Positions 12,694 to 26,200 of a stretch of DNA of 64,000 bases are shown one piece after another. This DNA comes from Lutraria lutraria (taxonomy: Eukaryota; Mollusca; Bivalvia; Venerida; Mactridae): contig OZ026845.1 in NCBI GenBank assembly GCA_964023205.1, positions 6,086,001-6,150,000 on the forward strand, given 5' to 3'. Position 1 is the stretch's first letter. Each line of letters opens with the position of its first letter. The notes beneath the pieces are model-generated. The model was not told where the DNA came from, did not search any database, and saw only the letters and a program-made list of their open reading frames with translations. The position numbers were made by a program, and so were the translations under genes.

Positions 12694-14580
12694 ATGATAC
12701 AGTACTTTGATTTTATTATAATACAGTATTCAATTCTATTGTAATACAGTACTTTGATTTTATTATAATACAGTATTCAATTCTATTGTAATACAGTACT
12801 TTGATTTTATCATAATACAGTATTCATTCTATTATAATACAGTACTTTGATTTTATTATAATACAGTATTCAATTCTATTGTAATACAGTACTTTGATTT
12901 TATCATAATACAGTATTCAATTCTATTGTAATAGAGTACTTTGATTTTATTATAATACAGTATTCAATTATATTGTAATACAGCACTTTGATTTTAACAT
13001 AATACAGTATTCATTCTATTGTAATACAGTACTTTGATTTTATCATAATACAGTATTCAATTCCATTGTAATACAGTACTTTGATTTTATCATAATACAG
13101 TATTCATTCTATTGTAATACAGTACTTTGATTTTATCATAATACAGTATTCATTCTATTGTAATACAGTACTTTGATTTTATTATAATACAGTATTCATT
13201 CTATTGTAATACAGTACTTTGATTTTATCATAATACAGTATTCATTCTATTGTAATACAGTACTTTGATTTTATTATAATACAGTATTCATTCTATTGTA
13301 ATACAGTACTTTGATTTTATCATAATACAGTATTCATTCTATTGTAATACAGTATTCATTCTATTGTAATACAGTACTTTGATTTTATTATAATACAGTA
13401 TTCATTCTATTGGAATACAGTACTTTGATTTTATTATAATACAGTATTCATTCTATTGTAATACAGTACTTTGATTTTATTATAATACAGTATTCATTCT
13501 ATTGGAATACAGTATTCATTCTATTGTAATACAGTACTTTGATTTTATCATAATACAGTATTCATTCTATTGTAATACAGTACTTTGATTTTATTATAAT
13601 ACAGTATTCATTCTATTGGAATACAGTATTCGTTCTATTGTAATACAGTATTCATTCTATTGTAATACAGTACTTTGATTTTATCATAATACAGTATTCA
13701 TTCTATTGTAATACAGTACTTTGATTTTATTATAATACAGTATTCATTCTATTGGAATACAGTATTCATTCTATTGTAATACAGTATTCATTCTATTGGA
13801 ATACAGTACTTTGATTTTATTATAATACAGTATTCATTCTATTGGAATACAGTACTTTGATTTTATTATAATACAGTATTCGTTCTATTGTAATAAAGTA
13901 CTTTGATTTTATCATAATACAGTATTCATTCTATTGTAATAAAGTACTTTGATTTTATCATAATACAGTATTCATTCTATTGTAATAAAGTACTTTGATT
14001 TTATCATAATACAGTATTCATTCTATTGTAATAAAGTACTTTGATTTTATCATAATACAGTATTCATTCTATTGGAATACAGTACTTTGATTTTATTATA
14101 ATACAGTATTCATTCTATTCGAATACAGTACTTTGATTTTATTATAATACAGTATTCATTCTATTGTAATACAGTACTTTGATTTTATTATAATACAGTA
14201 TTCATTCTATTGTAATACAGTATTCATTCTATTGGAATACAGTACTTTGATTTTATTATAATACAGTATTCATTCTATTGGAATACAGTATTCATTCTAT
14301 TGTAATACAGTATTCATTCTATTGGAATACAGTACTTTGATTTTATTATAATACAGTATTCATTCTATTGTAATACAGTACTTTGATTTTATTATAATAC
14401 AGTATTCATTCTATTGGAATACAGTATTCATTCTATTGTAATACAGTATTCATTCTATTGGAATACAGTACTTTGATTTTATTATAATACAGTATTCATT
14501 CTATTGTAATACAGTACTTTGATTTTATTATAATACAGTATTCATTCTATTGTAATACAGTACTTTGATTTTATTATTAT
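12694..14580. repeat. 46-bp dimeric satellite array, about 1.9 kb
   Basis: Two related monomers alternate: ATACAGTACTTTGATTTTAT plus TATA (24 bp), and ATACAGTATTCATTCTATTG plus TA (22 bp). Both start ATACAGTA. The left part carries an older 23-bp form (TTCAATTCTATT). From about 13350 on, runs of two or three short monomers in a row with a GGAATACAG variant recur, giving a higher-order pattern (for example near 13490, 13610, 13750, 14215 and 14415). AAAGTACTTT variants are confined to 13890-14040. Confidence 0.95.
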
Positions 14581-15080
14581 TCAGTAATTTGATTTTACAT
14601 TATGTAGAACAAAATGTGCTTTGATATTATCATGATACAGCATTTTAGTTTTACTATTTATAGCATTATACAGAATTTCATTATTTTGTGATACAGTATT
14701 TAGTTCTATTGTGATACAGTATTTTGCTTTTATCATTAGACAGTGTTTAATTTTACTGTGATATAGTACATGATGATGTACTTTCATTTTATCATTAAAA
14801 AGTACTTTGATTTCATTAGTATACAATACTTTGATTTCATAAAAATATAGTAATTTGATTTTATCATGATATATTACTTCATTTCATTATAATGTACTTT
14901 GACTTTATCAGAATTCAGTAACTTTGATTACATAAAATTATAACCTTTATTATAGATATTATTATGAAATAGTCCTTTGATTTCTTTAAAAATACAGTAA
15001 TCTGATTACATTATGATATGTACAGTACTTCAATTTTATCAGAACACAGTACCTTAATTTCTAATATATAGTACATTAAT
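14581..15080. repeat. degenerate border of the 46-bp satellite
   Basis: ACAGTA-TTTGATTTTATCAT-like words continue at irregular spacing up to about 15070 but no longer in register. This is how old, unselected edges of tandem arrays look. Confidence 0.7.
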
Positions 15081-16120
15081 ATAAGATATAACTGTATCAT
15101 TCTATAGTGCTATATTGTTACTCAAGAATAGATGAGACATTCCATTACAAAACTAAACTCATTATTCTTAAAAGGTAGAAAATATTTTAGAAACATAAAT
15201 TTTATACAAACAATTTCCACATACAACATAAATAATGCTATTAATGTCAAAAATAGAAATATGCTTGAAAAGGTTTGTACATATCTTCACAGTTTCTTTT
15301 CGCAAGTACTTAGATATTTTAGAATCACTAAAATTAACTTCATAGCAATCATGCTGAGCGATATTGTACGTAACACTATTTTATTGTAACATCGTAACCT
15401 ACAAATGAGACCAAAACAGATCTAAAACATAAATAATGTGATGAAAATTTTACAATACGGCTAAAATTGTAGAAGTGAGAACAATTATTTGGGGTATGAA
15501 ATTTAGAAATTATATATTTACAGCAATATTTTGAGCATGGATGTTTTCGGAGCTTTTGGAGTCAATTTTAATGAGTCTGTTAACTGCAAACAAGGTCACA
15601 GTTTTAAGAACAAAATTGGGTGGAAACTCAATTATGGACTCAAGTGGTTTTTTTTACCTAGTAAAATCGTCTTTAACCAGAAATGTTTCCTTACATTTTT
15701 AGAACATGTTAAACATGCCAGCTTAAAATATTGTGAGTCTAAGGTGGAAAATTAAGTCTCAAAACTCCTTTTTTATTTGAGTCAAAAATCAAATTCCTAT
15801 AGTAACAGACTCAAATCAAATTTATCGAATGACACTTGGGAAATAATTTATATCATATCTTCGTATGTAATCTTTTAATGATACCATAGTTTGTATTGCA
15901 AACAATAAAACAGAGAAATGATTTCATCTGTAGGCTAAGTTTGAGCAAAGACTTAAGTTTTTTCATGAAACTGGAGCCAGCAATTGTTTAAGAATAGCCT
16001 CATTTAAAGAAGAAAGTCTTAATAAAAATAGTAATTTATCAACTTCATACATTTAAATCTCCAGCATCTGACACTGTAATGCAGATTACAGCTAATATTA
16101 TTTGATAGTGTAATTGTGAA
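15081..16120. other. intronic sequence; GAGTC/GACTC-rich stretch at 15545-15830
   Basis: Mostly unique-looking. At 15545-15830 GAGTC, ACTCAA and GACTCAAA words recur on both strands, with an inverted pair GAGTCTGTTA (15571) / TAACAGACTC (15801), suggesting a worn fold-back element. A 74-residue reading frame inside it has no family resemblance. Confidence 0.4.
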
Positions 16121-16259
16121 TATACAGTAAAAACCTCTGAAATCCACTATCCAGATTTCTCTGGAAATTGGACGATTTTTCAAATTCTAGCTACTTTTTT
16201 TTAGGTTTTCTGAAACTGGACTCGTTCCAGACTTGGTTCTTTTAAGGTTTTACTGTAGG
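16121..16259. mobile_element. short MITE with TACAGTAAAAACC ends
   Basis: Left end TATACAGTAAAAACCTCTGA and right end CTTTTAAGGTTTTACTGTA are inverted repeats of about 18 bp. It is 139 bp long without coding capacity. The CAGT ends beside TA suggest a Tc1/mariner-type MITE. Confidence 0.75.
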
Positions 16260-17686
16260 AAATAATTTAAACCACCGAATCTCATTAATTTGTATAACTC
16301 ACATTCTTAATCAGTGTACAATAAGGAATGGAATGAAATGCACTAAAAAAAACGTCCCACGCTTGGTAGAATTATACAAATATTTAATAAGTGTCAGGAG
16401 AAGAATTTTTGCTCATAAATCATGACTTTTCCTCCCTGCATTTTATTTACCAAATTTGACAGATAAATGCACAATATTTTCTCTCATTTAGTGCACAGAA
16501 AAAAACAAGCTCAGCTTAAACTGTCGTATTAGGCCAAACCAAAAAATCCTCTGTTGCACGGCTTCATGGTTATACATAAACATAACACTTTGTTTCACTA
16601 GACTAGCTATCACCATATTCAACATTATTTCAGTACAGCTCATGGTAGATATACAGGTAATATAGCAGATGTTCACAAAATTGTCTGAAAATCTTTTCAA
16701 GCTGTTTGTCAAACTTTACACTTCAACAGGGGTCCAAAATATTTCAAAATTTCTGTTCGATTTTCTTGAATGTGCATGAGTAGGAAAAAAATCACAGACA
16801 AAACAAATTGATTTATGTATGGAAGGTAATTCGCTGGAGAATTCCTCACAAAACAATTGCACTTTATTGCCATCTCAGGAATAGAGGATTAAAAAATTAT
16901 AAATGAGGCCATAAAACTGAATTTATTGGGCAACTTTTTGTTGACATCTAAGTAAAGTGAATTTCAACCGAAAGATAATCATGTGTGTGTTTGATTGTTG
17001 AATAATGATGATGCAATCTGATATATACAAAACATGTGTTTCCACAGCTCCAAGCCTTTACTTAATCCAGAGCATACTGACTGGTATGCCATTAACACAT
17101 AGGTTAATCAAAACCTAATTAACCCCATGATGACAGTTATCTAGTCCAAAGATAAAAGAAATACTACAAAGGAAAAATATACAGAAAAGAATGTTGATAG
17201 AGAATTAAGTACACCAAATATTTCGTGATATTGTCAGGACATGAAATGTACTGTTTTGGGTCCCTGAATATAATAATCTAAAAAAAAAGAAAATATCATT
17301 TTTCTTGCTTTTATCTTAATAACATTCTAGATAAAACGCCATTTTGAACGAAAACAACTGGCCACTAGGGAGCTACACCCATCAGTGAATGGTAAACATC
17401 ATGATCAAGTAGAAAACATGGCAAATAAACAAACAAACAAACCTTGATCAATGGTTGATAGGTGCATATGCTAATGATGTTCTGAATATATTCACTTTTA
17501 AGCAATTGTCTTACTTTAAATCAAAGGATTAAGACAAGATAGGATAATGATCAAACATGTTGTACTCTTGATGAGATAATGTTAAGTAAACAACATAAAA
17601 TGTCATTGTATTAATTAGTATGTTTTAATGTGATTGTCATGTGGTAAATATGTCTGACTAGTATTCTAACATGATAAACCAGCCAA
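16260..17686. other. intronic sequence, nothing recognised
   Basis: About 1.4 kb of AT-rich intron left of the 21-bp minisatellite. No ORF with family resemblance. Confidence 0.5.
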
Positions 17687-18625
17687 AGTGGAGAAGTCAT
17701 GTGGTAGAGTGGGCAAGTCATGTGGTAGTGTGGACAAGTCATGTGGTAGAGTGGACAAGTCATGTGGTAGAGAGGACAAGTCATGTGGTAGAGTGGACAA
17801 GTCATGTGGTAGAGTGGACAAGTCATGTGGTAGAGTGGACAAGTCATGTGGTAGAGTGGACAAGTCATGTGGTAGAGTGGACAAGTCATGTGGTAGAGCA
17901 AACAAGTCATGTGGTAGAGCAAACAAGTCATCTGGTAGAGCAAACAAGTCATGTGGTAGAGCAAACAAGTCACGTGGAAGAGCAAATAAGTCATGTGGAA
18001 GAGCAAACAAGTCATCTGGTAGAGCAAACAAGTCATGTAGTAGAGCAAACAAGTCATGTGGTAGAGCAAACAAGTCATGTGGAAGAGCAAACAAGTCATC
18101 TGGTAGAGCAAACAAGTCATGTAGTAGAGCAAACAAGTCATGTGGAAGAGCAAATAAGTCATGTGGAAGAGCAAACAAGTCATGTAGTAGAGCAAACAAG
18201 TCCTGTGGTAGAGTAAACAAGTCATGTGGAAGAGCAAACAAGTCATCTGGAAGAGCAAACAAGCCATGTGGAAGAGCAAACAAGTCATCTGGTAGAGCAA
18301 ACAAGTCATGTAGTAGAGCAAACAGGTCATGTGGAAGAGCAAACAAGTCATCTGGAAGAGCAAACAAGTCATGTGGAAGAGCAAACAAGTCATCTGGTAG
18401 AGCAAACAAGTCATGTAGTAGAGCAAACAAGTCATGTGGAAGAGCAAATAAGTCATGTGGAAGAGCAAACAAGTCATCTGGTAGAGCAAACAAGTCATGT
18501 AGTAGAGCAAACAAGTCATGTGGTAGAGCAAACAAGTCATGTGGAAGAGCAGATAAGTCATGTCAAAGAGCAGAAAAGTCATGTGGAAGACTATGTGGTA
18601 GAACGGAGAGAAGATTAGTCATGTA
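17687..18625. repeat. 21-bp minisatellite, 43 units in unbroken register
   Basis: The unit is AAGTCATGTGGTAGAGTGGA plus C in the first ten units and AAGTCATGTGGTAGAGCAAA plus C afterwards. From the first AAGTCAT (17694) to the last (18576) is exactly 42 x 21 bp, so there are no net insertions or deletions. Because 21 is divisible by 3 and four of the six frames lack stops, four long reading frames appear (about 180 to 323 residues; heptads KSCGRAN, SHVVEQT, FALPHDL, LLYHMTC). Variants GTGGAAG, CTGGTAG and GTAGTAG recur in a fixed order and form a higher-order pattern. Confidence 0.95.
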
Positions 18626-21255
18626 GAAAGCATGTGTATGACCAAACAAATTTTGTATGCAACCAGAAAATAGCATTTTAATGTTAAATACGGTATCTAT
18701 AGAATTTGTTTGACATAATGTATACGACATAATGTAAATGTATGTACCTGTATATTTTGAGGCTGCATCATTTAACACAAAATTAAACACTTTTTGTTAA
18801 ATATATAGCACTACTAATCTATGACATATTAACCATTCAGCACATAAGAGACCCAATGAAATAATAAAAGTTATACTTACATTTACCAGAATAAAATATA
18901 ATCCAACAATTAACACTTTTTCCATTTTGAAGAATCAAAATTAACTCAATACTCAAGGTCACTCATTCATTTTTCTCATCCCTTGTATTATTATATAAGT
19001 TTAATCAAAAGTTTGTGTAGCCGATAACGTCAACTTGAATTAAGTAGAAAAAAAGCATAGATAAGTAGACACCCTCATACTCGGTCCCGACAGTCTTTAC
19101 ATAAGACTTGTAAAAAATATCTTATTCAAATACAAATACGTAACATTAAATCCAACATATCTGGTACGCTAAAAATATCTTTTTTAATACCTTGTACTTT
19201 CCATCATGTCAATAAATTCTTTAATAATTTATCACTTTAATGAAGTAAGAAGTACGAATATTAAATTAATGATATCTGTTACATAGACGTAAGATGATAA
19301 TGTCTACGTAGGTTTCAATGTTAAACCAGACAATTTTTTTCACTTTCTATAAAATATTTATTTTTCACATTGAGTAATACCCGAGAAGTTGTCAAAAACT
19401 CTACTCATCTTGTCGTCTGCTTGTTTAAAGAAACGTTGCACCCCAATGTTTTGAATACATTAATATGAAAACCAGCATACCCTACCTGAATCAATAGACT
19501 TAAGTAAATACTTTGTCAATGCTTAACATATTTGTAAGATTTTTTCTGACTGATTTTTGCACAAACTTCACTGGCAGGTATTTATGGCAAAGATTTTTCA
19601 CACTTAGGACAGTGAAGAAATATTTGGCTTGTAATGGTAAGTGCACCTCTTAACAGGCCTGTTACATATTCTTTTAATCCCAATACAAGCTTAGAACAAT
19701 ATTTAACCAGACGACAATAAACCCAGCATTTTGTTTATTACACTAAAATACCTATTTGTAAAACACAGAAAATGTACTTAATAAATAAATGTCGTAAATT
19801 TAAAATCTTAAGTGACATGTAAGTTATGTCATGTACATTAAATAAAAGAAATACAGTTTTCACTCCACATCCTGTACATAAAATTCCAACTGTTAACATC
19901 AACAATAGTTCTTGAGCCTATAAATCTACAATAATTACTCCGTTTTATTTTTTTGCACAGTCACCAGCCAATAATTCCAACAGAGACGAATCTGTACTTC
20001 ACAGTAAAAGTGTATTTACAACAAGTAAATAAATGAAAATATCACTTTATACCACATTTATTCAAACATTTTAATCGTCAAAATAACAGTCGTAAATTAT
20101 AAAATCAGCGTAAAATAATGTAACTGAAACGACAATTTGACATTCACATTTTTACATTGTTCGCAGCTCAACGACAAATTATTTCTTAATACCAATTGAG
20201 ATTTTTTATGATTACAAGGATAAACTCTTAATGACATGATTTTTCTGCCTTAATATATCAAATACTACTGTTATAGGAGTGTAATTAATTTAACGCTACA
20301 ATAATTAATACATCTAATTTCATATAAAAACACATGCTTTGTGTAAATACTTTTTTTATATTAAATCCAATAACATTATAACACTGTTTTCTCTATCTGG
20401 ATGAAATCAATCAAAATAAATGTCAGATGATAATAACAATAAAAAGTAAACAAATAAAAGTAAATTGTCATGAAAATACAAAGAAAAATCAATACATAAA
20501 ACACGGGTGTCCACCTACCGTTACTCGATCAATGAGTTAATAGTACTATCCATCAAATAAATATAAAACAATCAGTAACGTAATTAATTATTCGATTGAT
20601 AAAAAACACATTTCTCCTTTAAATCGAGTTATTTTATTCTATTAATGAATTCAATTAAAATCCAATTAAACAATTAATTTGAAATATGATTTAATTTCAA
20701 ACTAATTTTCAGTCCCTGTACGTAGTCAATAATATCCAATGCTGTGTATTTGGTAGACTTGATGCAATAATTTAAATATCTAACATTACAACTAAGCTGT
20801 GTTACCATTTTATACGGAATGCAGTGGTAGGGTGAGCTTAAACTTTCAATGTCTTGTTATATACTATTTAAGTGACATGCCAGTTGATAAAACCTGGATA
20901 TATCCCCCCCTCCCAAGAAACCTGGAGTCAAAGATATTTTTACTTGCCACATATAAAATAATACCATTCAGATATGATACTAAACAATCGAGCCAGCAGA
21001 AAGCGAGTGGTAAAATTAATGATTTTGATTACAATGGCTGCATGAGAATTGAGAATTGATATCTTGTTCGTATCTTAGAAAAGCACTCTCTTAAGACAAA
21101 CGTCTCAAACTTAACAGTTTATTATTTCGTTAGAATACATTGTTTTATGTTTCAAGCTTGCCATGCAAAATGAATGTTGATCAGTTGACTTCACTTAGGC
21201 CAGAGTTTTTAATAACTTGTTTAATAAGACAATTGACTGAGGAAATAGACCCGGG
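18626..21255. other. intronic sequence, nothing recognised
   Basis: About 2.6 kb of strongly AT-rich intron. No SINE head, MITE ends or coding resemblance were seen. Confidence 0.5.
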
Positions 21256-21395
21256 AGGAGGAAACAAAATTCAGGCCCCAAAATGTATCATAGGGAAAAA
21301 ATCAAGACCCTGTGTATTATCATAGGGAGAAAAAAAATTAAGGCCCCAAAATATATCACCGAAAAAAATAAGGCCTCAAAATGTATTGTAGGAAT
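21256..21395. repeat. short worn tandem repeat, about 4 units
   Basis: AAGGCCCCAAAATGTATCAT-like words with intervening AGGGAAAAAA recur at about 21272, 21303, 21341 and 21372. Spacing is irregular (31-38 bp). Confidence 0.6.
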
Positions 21396-21829
21396 TATTT
21401 TTATAATGTAAAATTTTGAAGAAAATGCCATGACAAAACTGAACTTATTCTCCTTGTCTTGAATTTGATTGAGTTTTTCATATTTTTTACTTATTTTTTA
21501 CCTACATTGTATAAGTACAATAATAAATACAGGACTGGTAAAAATGAATACAAATGAAAGATCACAAAAAAAAATTAAAGATCAAAATAAAAATATATGT
21601 TGTAACCTTTATGGAGTTGTTAAATCTACGATCTAAACTAAAATGAACCATGAGTAACACATTAAATATATAGTTTAAAGAGTTTATGGTACAGAAATAT
21701 TTGGCAATCAAGAGAAGTTATGAATCATACATTTCACATAAAGCCCTTTGGGCTTTATTCAATGTGTTATGAGGTCTGAGGGAGTTTACACATTGATAAA
21801 CGACCAGAAATGAAATTTTAATTCTATAT

Positions 21830-22600
21830 TGGTTCATACAGGTTTATGGTTTACAAAAGTTCATGAATGAATTATTAATGGTTCATATAAGTTTATGGTT
21901 AAACAAGTTTATGAATGTAATTATTAATGGTTCATATAAGTTTATGGTTAAACAAGTTTATGGATGTAATTATTAATGGTTCATATAAGTTTATGGTTAA
22001 ACAAGTTTATGAATGTAATTATTAATGGTTCATATAAGTTTATGGTTAAACAAGTTCATGAATGTAATTATTAATGGTTCATAAAAGTTTATGGTTAAAC
22101 AAGTTCATGAATGTAATTATTAATGGTTCATATAAGTTTATGGTTAAACAAGTTCATGAATGTAATTATTAATGGTTCATGTAAGTTTATGGTTAAACAA
22201 GTTCATGAATGTAATTATTAATGGTTCATATAAGTTTATGGTTAAACAAATTCATGAATGTAATTATTAATGATTCATATAAGTTCATGGTTAAACAAGT
22301 TTATGAATGTAAGTGTTAATGGTTCAGATATGTTCATGATTTACAAAAGTTTATGGATAGAATCGTTCATGGTTTAAAAAATGTTCAACGATCAGAATTG
22401 TTATGGTTCAAATAGGTTTATGGTTTACAGAAGTTTATGGATAAAATTGCTTATAGTTCACAAATGTTCAACAATAAAAAAAGTTATGGTTCATTACAGT
22501 TCCATGGTTTACAAAACAATATGGATAAAATTCATAAATATTTATGCATGGTTTACAAATGTTTGTGGATAAATTGTTCATTAAACTGTTTATGGTATGT
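21830..22600. repeat. 49-bp minisatellite with degenerate right flank
   Basis: The unit starts TAATGGTTCATATAAGTTTA, continues TGGTTAAACAAGTT and ends CATGAATGTAATTAT. TAATGG recurs every 49 bp (for example 21876, 21925). About nine good units reach 22330, then worn units (TTCATGGTTTA, GTTTATGGAT) continue to about 22600. Start-like ATG words are frequent but no long frame is open. Confidence 0.92.
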
Positions 22601-23048
22601 ACAAAGGTATATATAAAGATTTATATTTAATGTGAGGTTAAAAATTCAGTTTATAGTTAAAAATGTCTAGATTTCTTTTTTTTTCATTCGCTGGATTCAT
22701 ATAAAGCACACAAAAATTTACACATTAGGAATTCAAGATCTATTTTGAGTTGATTTTTTAAGACAAACTGATGAATTTTATTTCTGGCACTTCTCGGTTT
22801 TTGTTTCAGTATATGAACTATTCACAAGAAGGTATAAAACTGTTTAATCTATATATTTAGGATCATAAAACATTCAAAATACATAAAAAATAAAAAGACA
22901 TAATCTAATATAATACAAATTCTTACAAAAATAAATACTGGTAAATAATTAAATAATATCATCAAGACATCCACAAAAAATAATCACATGAAATTGCCAA
23001 AAAATAGCTTAACATATAAACAACATCAAAAATGAAATATTATTAATT
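22601..23048. other. intronic sequence, nothing recognised
   Basis: AT-rich intron between a minisatellite and a MITE. Confidence 0.5.
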
Positions 23049-23242
23049 AGGCATAATAAAAGAATTGTTTGTTTCTTGTTACCTGACATACCCTAATTTT
23101 CCTTGCGATTCAAAACATTTCATTAGGTTAAAAAAATGGTACATTCACTGTCTCACATTTTTACCTTTCCACGAGTCCCTACCTACCAACCATATTTCTA
23201 ATGAGCATGTAACTAGAAATAAACAATTATTTTCATGCCTTA
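23049..23242. mobile_element. MITE family M1 copy, well preserved
   Basis: Left end AGGCATAATAAAAGAATTGT then TTGTTTCTTGTTACCTG; right end AATGAGCATGTAACTAGAAA then TAAACAATTATTTTCATGCC. The ends pair over more than 35 bp. It is about 194 bp long. Confidence 0.8.
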
Positions 23243-26200
23243 AGATATGAACATAAATCAAGCACTTCTTTATTTGGTTCTAGTTAATTTTTTGTGTTAT
23301 GAATTTAAAATCAAACATAATTATTAGCACTATTTTTTATCAAAGCTCAGACATTAAACCAAGAATAAATTCACCAAGTATTTAAGAACTTTAAGTTTAC
23401 GTTCTTTTGGTTTATTTCTGCAGTTCCATAATTTTATTGGGGGGGGGGGGGGGGGGGGGCTTAATTGAAATGCTTCAAATTATAAAAAAATGAACCAATA
23501 AAAATGGTGGTCCTATTAGCACTTAGATTCTTTGATAATAAAAAAACCCACATATTTTACAAAAAAATATTATAAAAACTGCATTTCTTCCTATACCTGA
23601 CTAGATAATTCTGAAATTGACTTGATGTTGTAAAAAATCACAGAAATGCGATGTAGTTTCCCAATTTTTAGAGCAAATGTCTGTTGTATTCATAGAAAGA
23701 CTTGACAAGTATTTTGTTTAAAACAACAGGTGTGCTGCACTTAAATGTGTTTAGTCTGACATGTACATAGAATATTGAGAACTCGGTGTCATCTTCTGAA
23801 AATAAAATATCATAAAAGCTGTCCCTTGTCAAATGTAGCAACTCAACAAAGATCAAAATAATCTTAGTTTGTATTCAAGGAAAAGCGTTGATCTAATTTA
23901 GTTAGTAAAGTGCACTAAAACACTGTTTGTTGATATAAATATGTTTATTAATATAATGTCTAAATGTCATATGATTTTGGAACGAAAAGTTGTTATACCA
24001 ATTATTCAGACAAATTAAAAATAGATTTGAGAACAAAAATTACCTTGAAATTGACATTTGAAATGACCTTGACTATGACCTTGGGCTACAACCTTGATGA
24101 AGACTAATGGATATGACCTTGACCTTGAACATTCTGAATGACCTTAACAATGAAGATGACAATGAGCTTAGTATTGAAAAAGACTGGGATTTTTTATACC
24201 TTTCATAATTAATGAATAAATACCATTGTGTGATGTTACAATACAACAACTAGCATATGAGATCATTCTCATGGGACACAAGACTTTAAGTGAGGATACA
24301 CTTTTTACAAAATATTTCTTACAATCATGTAAACATTTTGAAAAACAGCGTTAATCCCAAAGAAATAAATTTAAAAATTTAAAAACAAGTCTATGACACA
24401 GCATGATGATAAAACTACTTAATGTCAAAGAATTAATACGGTTTTAATTTATCATTAAATTCTACAATAAAAATATTTTATTAAATCATCAGGTGATGAG
24501 TTCATATATCAGTAATCATATTTACTTGCTTCGCAGCATGAAGAAAAAATATTATCTGTTCCTTTGTTGGAAAGATTCATGAGGAAAAATAATTGAAGTC
24601 TTCACAAATTTTGTATACCAATCAATAAACCCTGCAACTTAACACAACTTTGCTTGTACAAAGATGAGTGTGGTTGATAACTGTACAGCAAAAAATTACT
24701 TCATTTAAATACCATCTTGTGCGACAAAGTGACAGGTAAAATATTAATCTAATTCATGTTACATCATTAGCAGTCATTATGAATAATAATAAATGATATG
24801 ATATCTGATATCAATTTAATTGTGTTCTCAATGCATTCAGTGTTCATTAATCTGAGATACCTTCATATGTGTGAATATAACCATAGCAAATCAAGGACAT
24901 TAGGGCATGTCTATTTTATGAATAATTTCATAGTCAAATAGAAAGAAGATGAAATTAACTGGTTAAGTAATAAATCTAAATATCTACATTTAGAATACTA
25001 AGATCGAAATTGATTTCAAATATCTTTCATCTGATTGGTTTGTCAAAATATATGATGAATTTTGATTGGTTTGTCAAATATATGATGAATTTTGAATGTT
25101 TGATTAATTCTTTTTGAATAATAATTTTTATGCCATTCTTCAACACATTTTTCAGTTATATGAAGAGGTCAGTTGTTACCATTTATTACATGTAGTCCAT
25201 AATATGCTAATCTCATCTTAAATATCATATTGTTGCTCACCGAAACTAAAAATTATCTAAATGTTTTGAACAGGTAAATGAACAATTTTTTTTTGTCCTG
25301 AAACAAAAATGACTGATTCTTTGTTTGAACAGTGCACAATAAATCAACTCTTGTTATTGATATGTAAAATCTTATTACCAAATGTTCAAGCATTACACAT
25401 TTGAAGTATTATTGAAAAATTCATAAGAGTTTTATCTGAAATGACAATAAATTCTGCATATTTTTTATGGCGGTAAAATTTGACTTGTACAAAAGATATC
25501 CTTTAAAGGACCATGTTTCCATGTCTATGCTGCTTGTATAAATAAACCACAAAAGTGCAATTTTAAACCAAGCTCTCCTAAGAGGAGGTTAAGATTGTCC
25601 CCATACAGACTGCTCTCCAAGAAAGAGGAAGTAAAAATTGTCCTGAGAGCTTGCACTCCAGTTGGAGATAAGATTTACCTATACAGAAAGCAGCTTTTCA
25701 AATAAAGGTAAATACAGTCCTATTTGAGCTTACCATGCACACCTGACATACCATGCTTTTCTATAAAATAAATGTGGGGCGAAATTAATTAGTAACTGCA
25801 TAGCACTGAAAGACTCAATATGGCATTTTTTCCATTTTTTATTAAGGTTTACAATAAATTAATCATTACATCAAAGACTGGCTACCAAAAAAAAACTCAC
25901 AACTTGAAAAATTGTTCATGTTTCATTTCCCTTCAAGCCACACAGAGTTATCAACCTTGTAGCATAATTATACCAATATTTCATAATATTACAAGAGTCA
26001 TGTATTCTGTGAAAAATGATACTTAGACATAAGCTGTGTATGATGAGTGTGACTTACATCTAACAGAGGCGTATAAGGGTGATTAATAAGCATACAATTT
26101 TTATCGCTGACAGGTAATCAGTCCAATGACAATAATATTCACCATAAAAGGACCACACAGAAAGATTGAGCAAATACACAGTAATTACATATCATACATT

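Noticed and set aside
12694..14580. CRISPR-like array
   Set aside because: The repeats are contiguous with no unique spacers, in a eukaryotic intron; this is a satellite.
17611..18626. Long overlapping reading frames (about 180-323 residues) on both strands in the 21-bp array
   Set aside because: A 21-bp unit without stops in four of six frames gives such frames automatically. No splice sites, family resemblance or preferred frame is visible.
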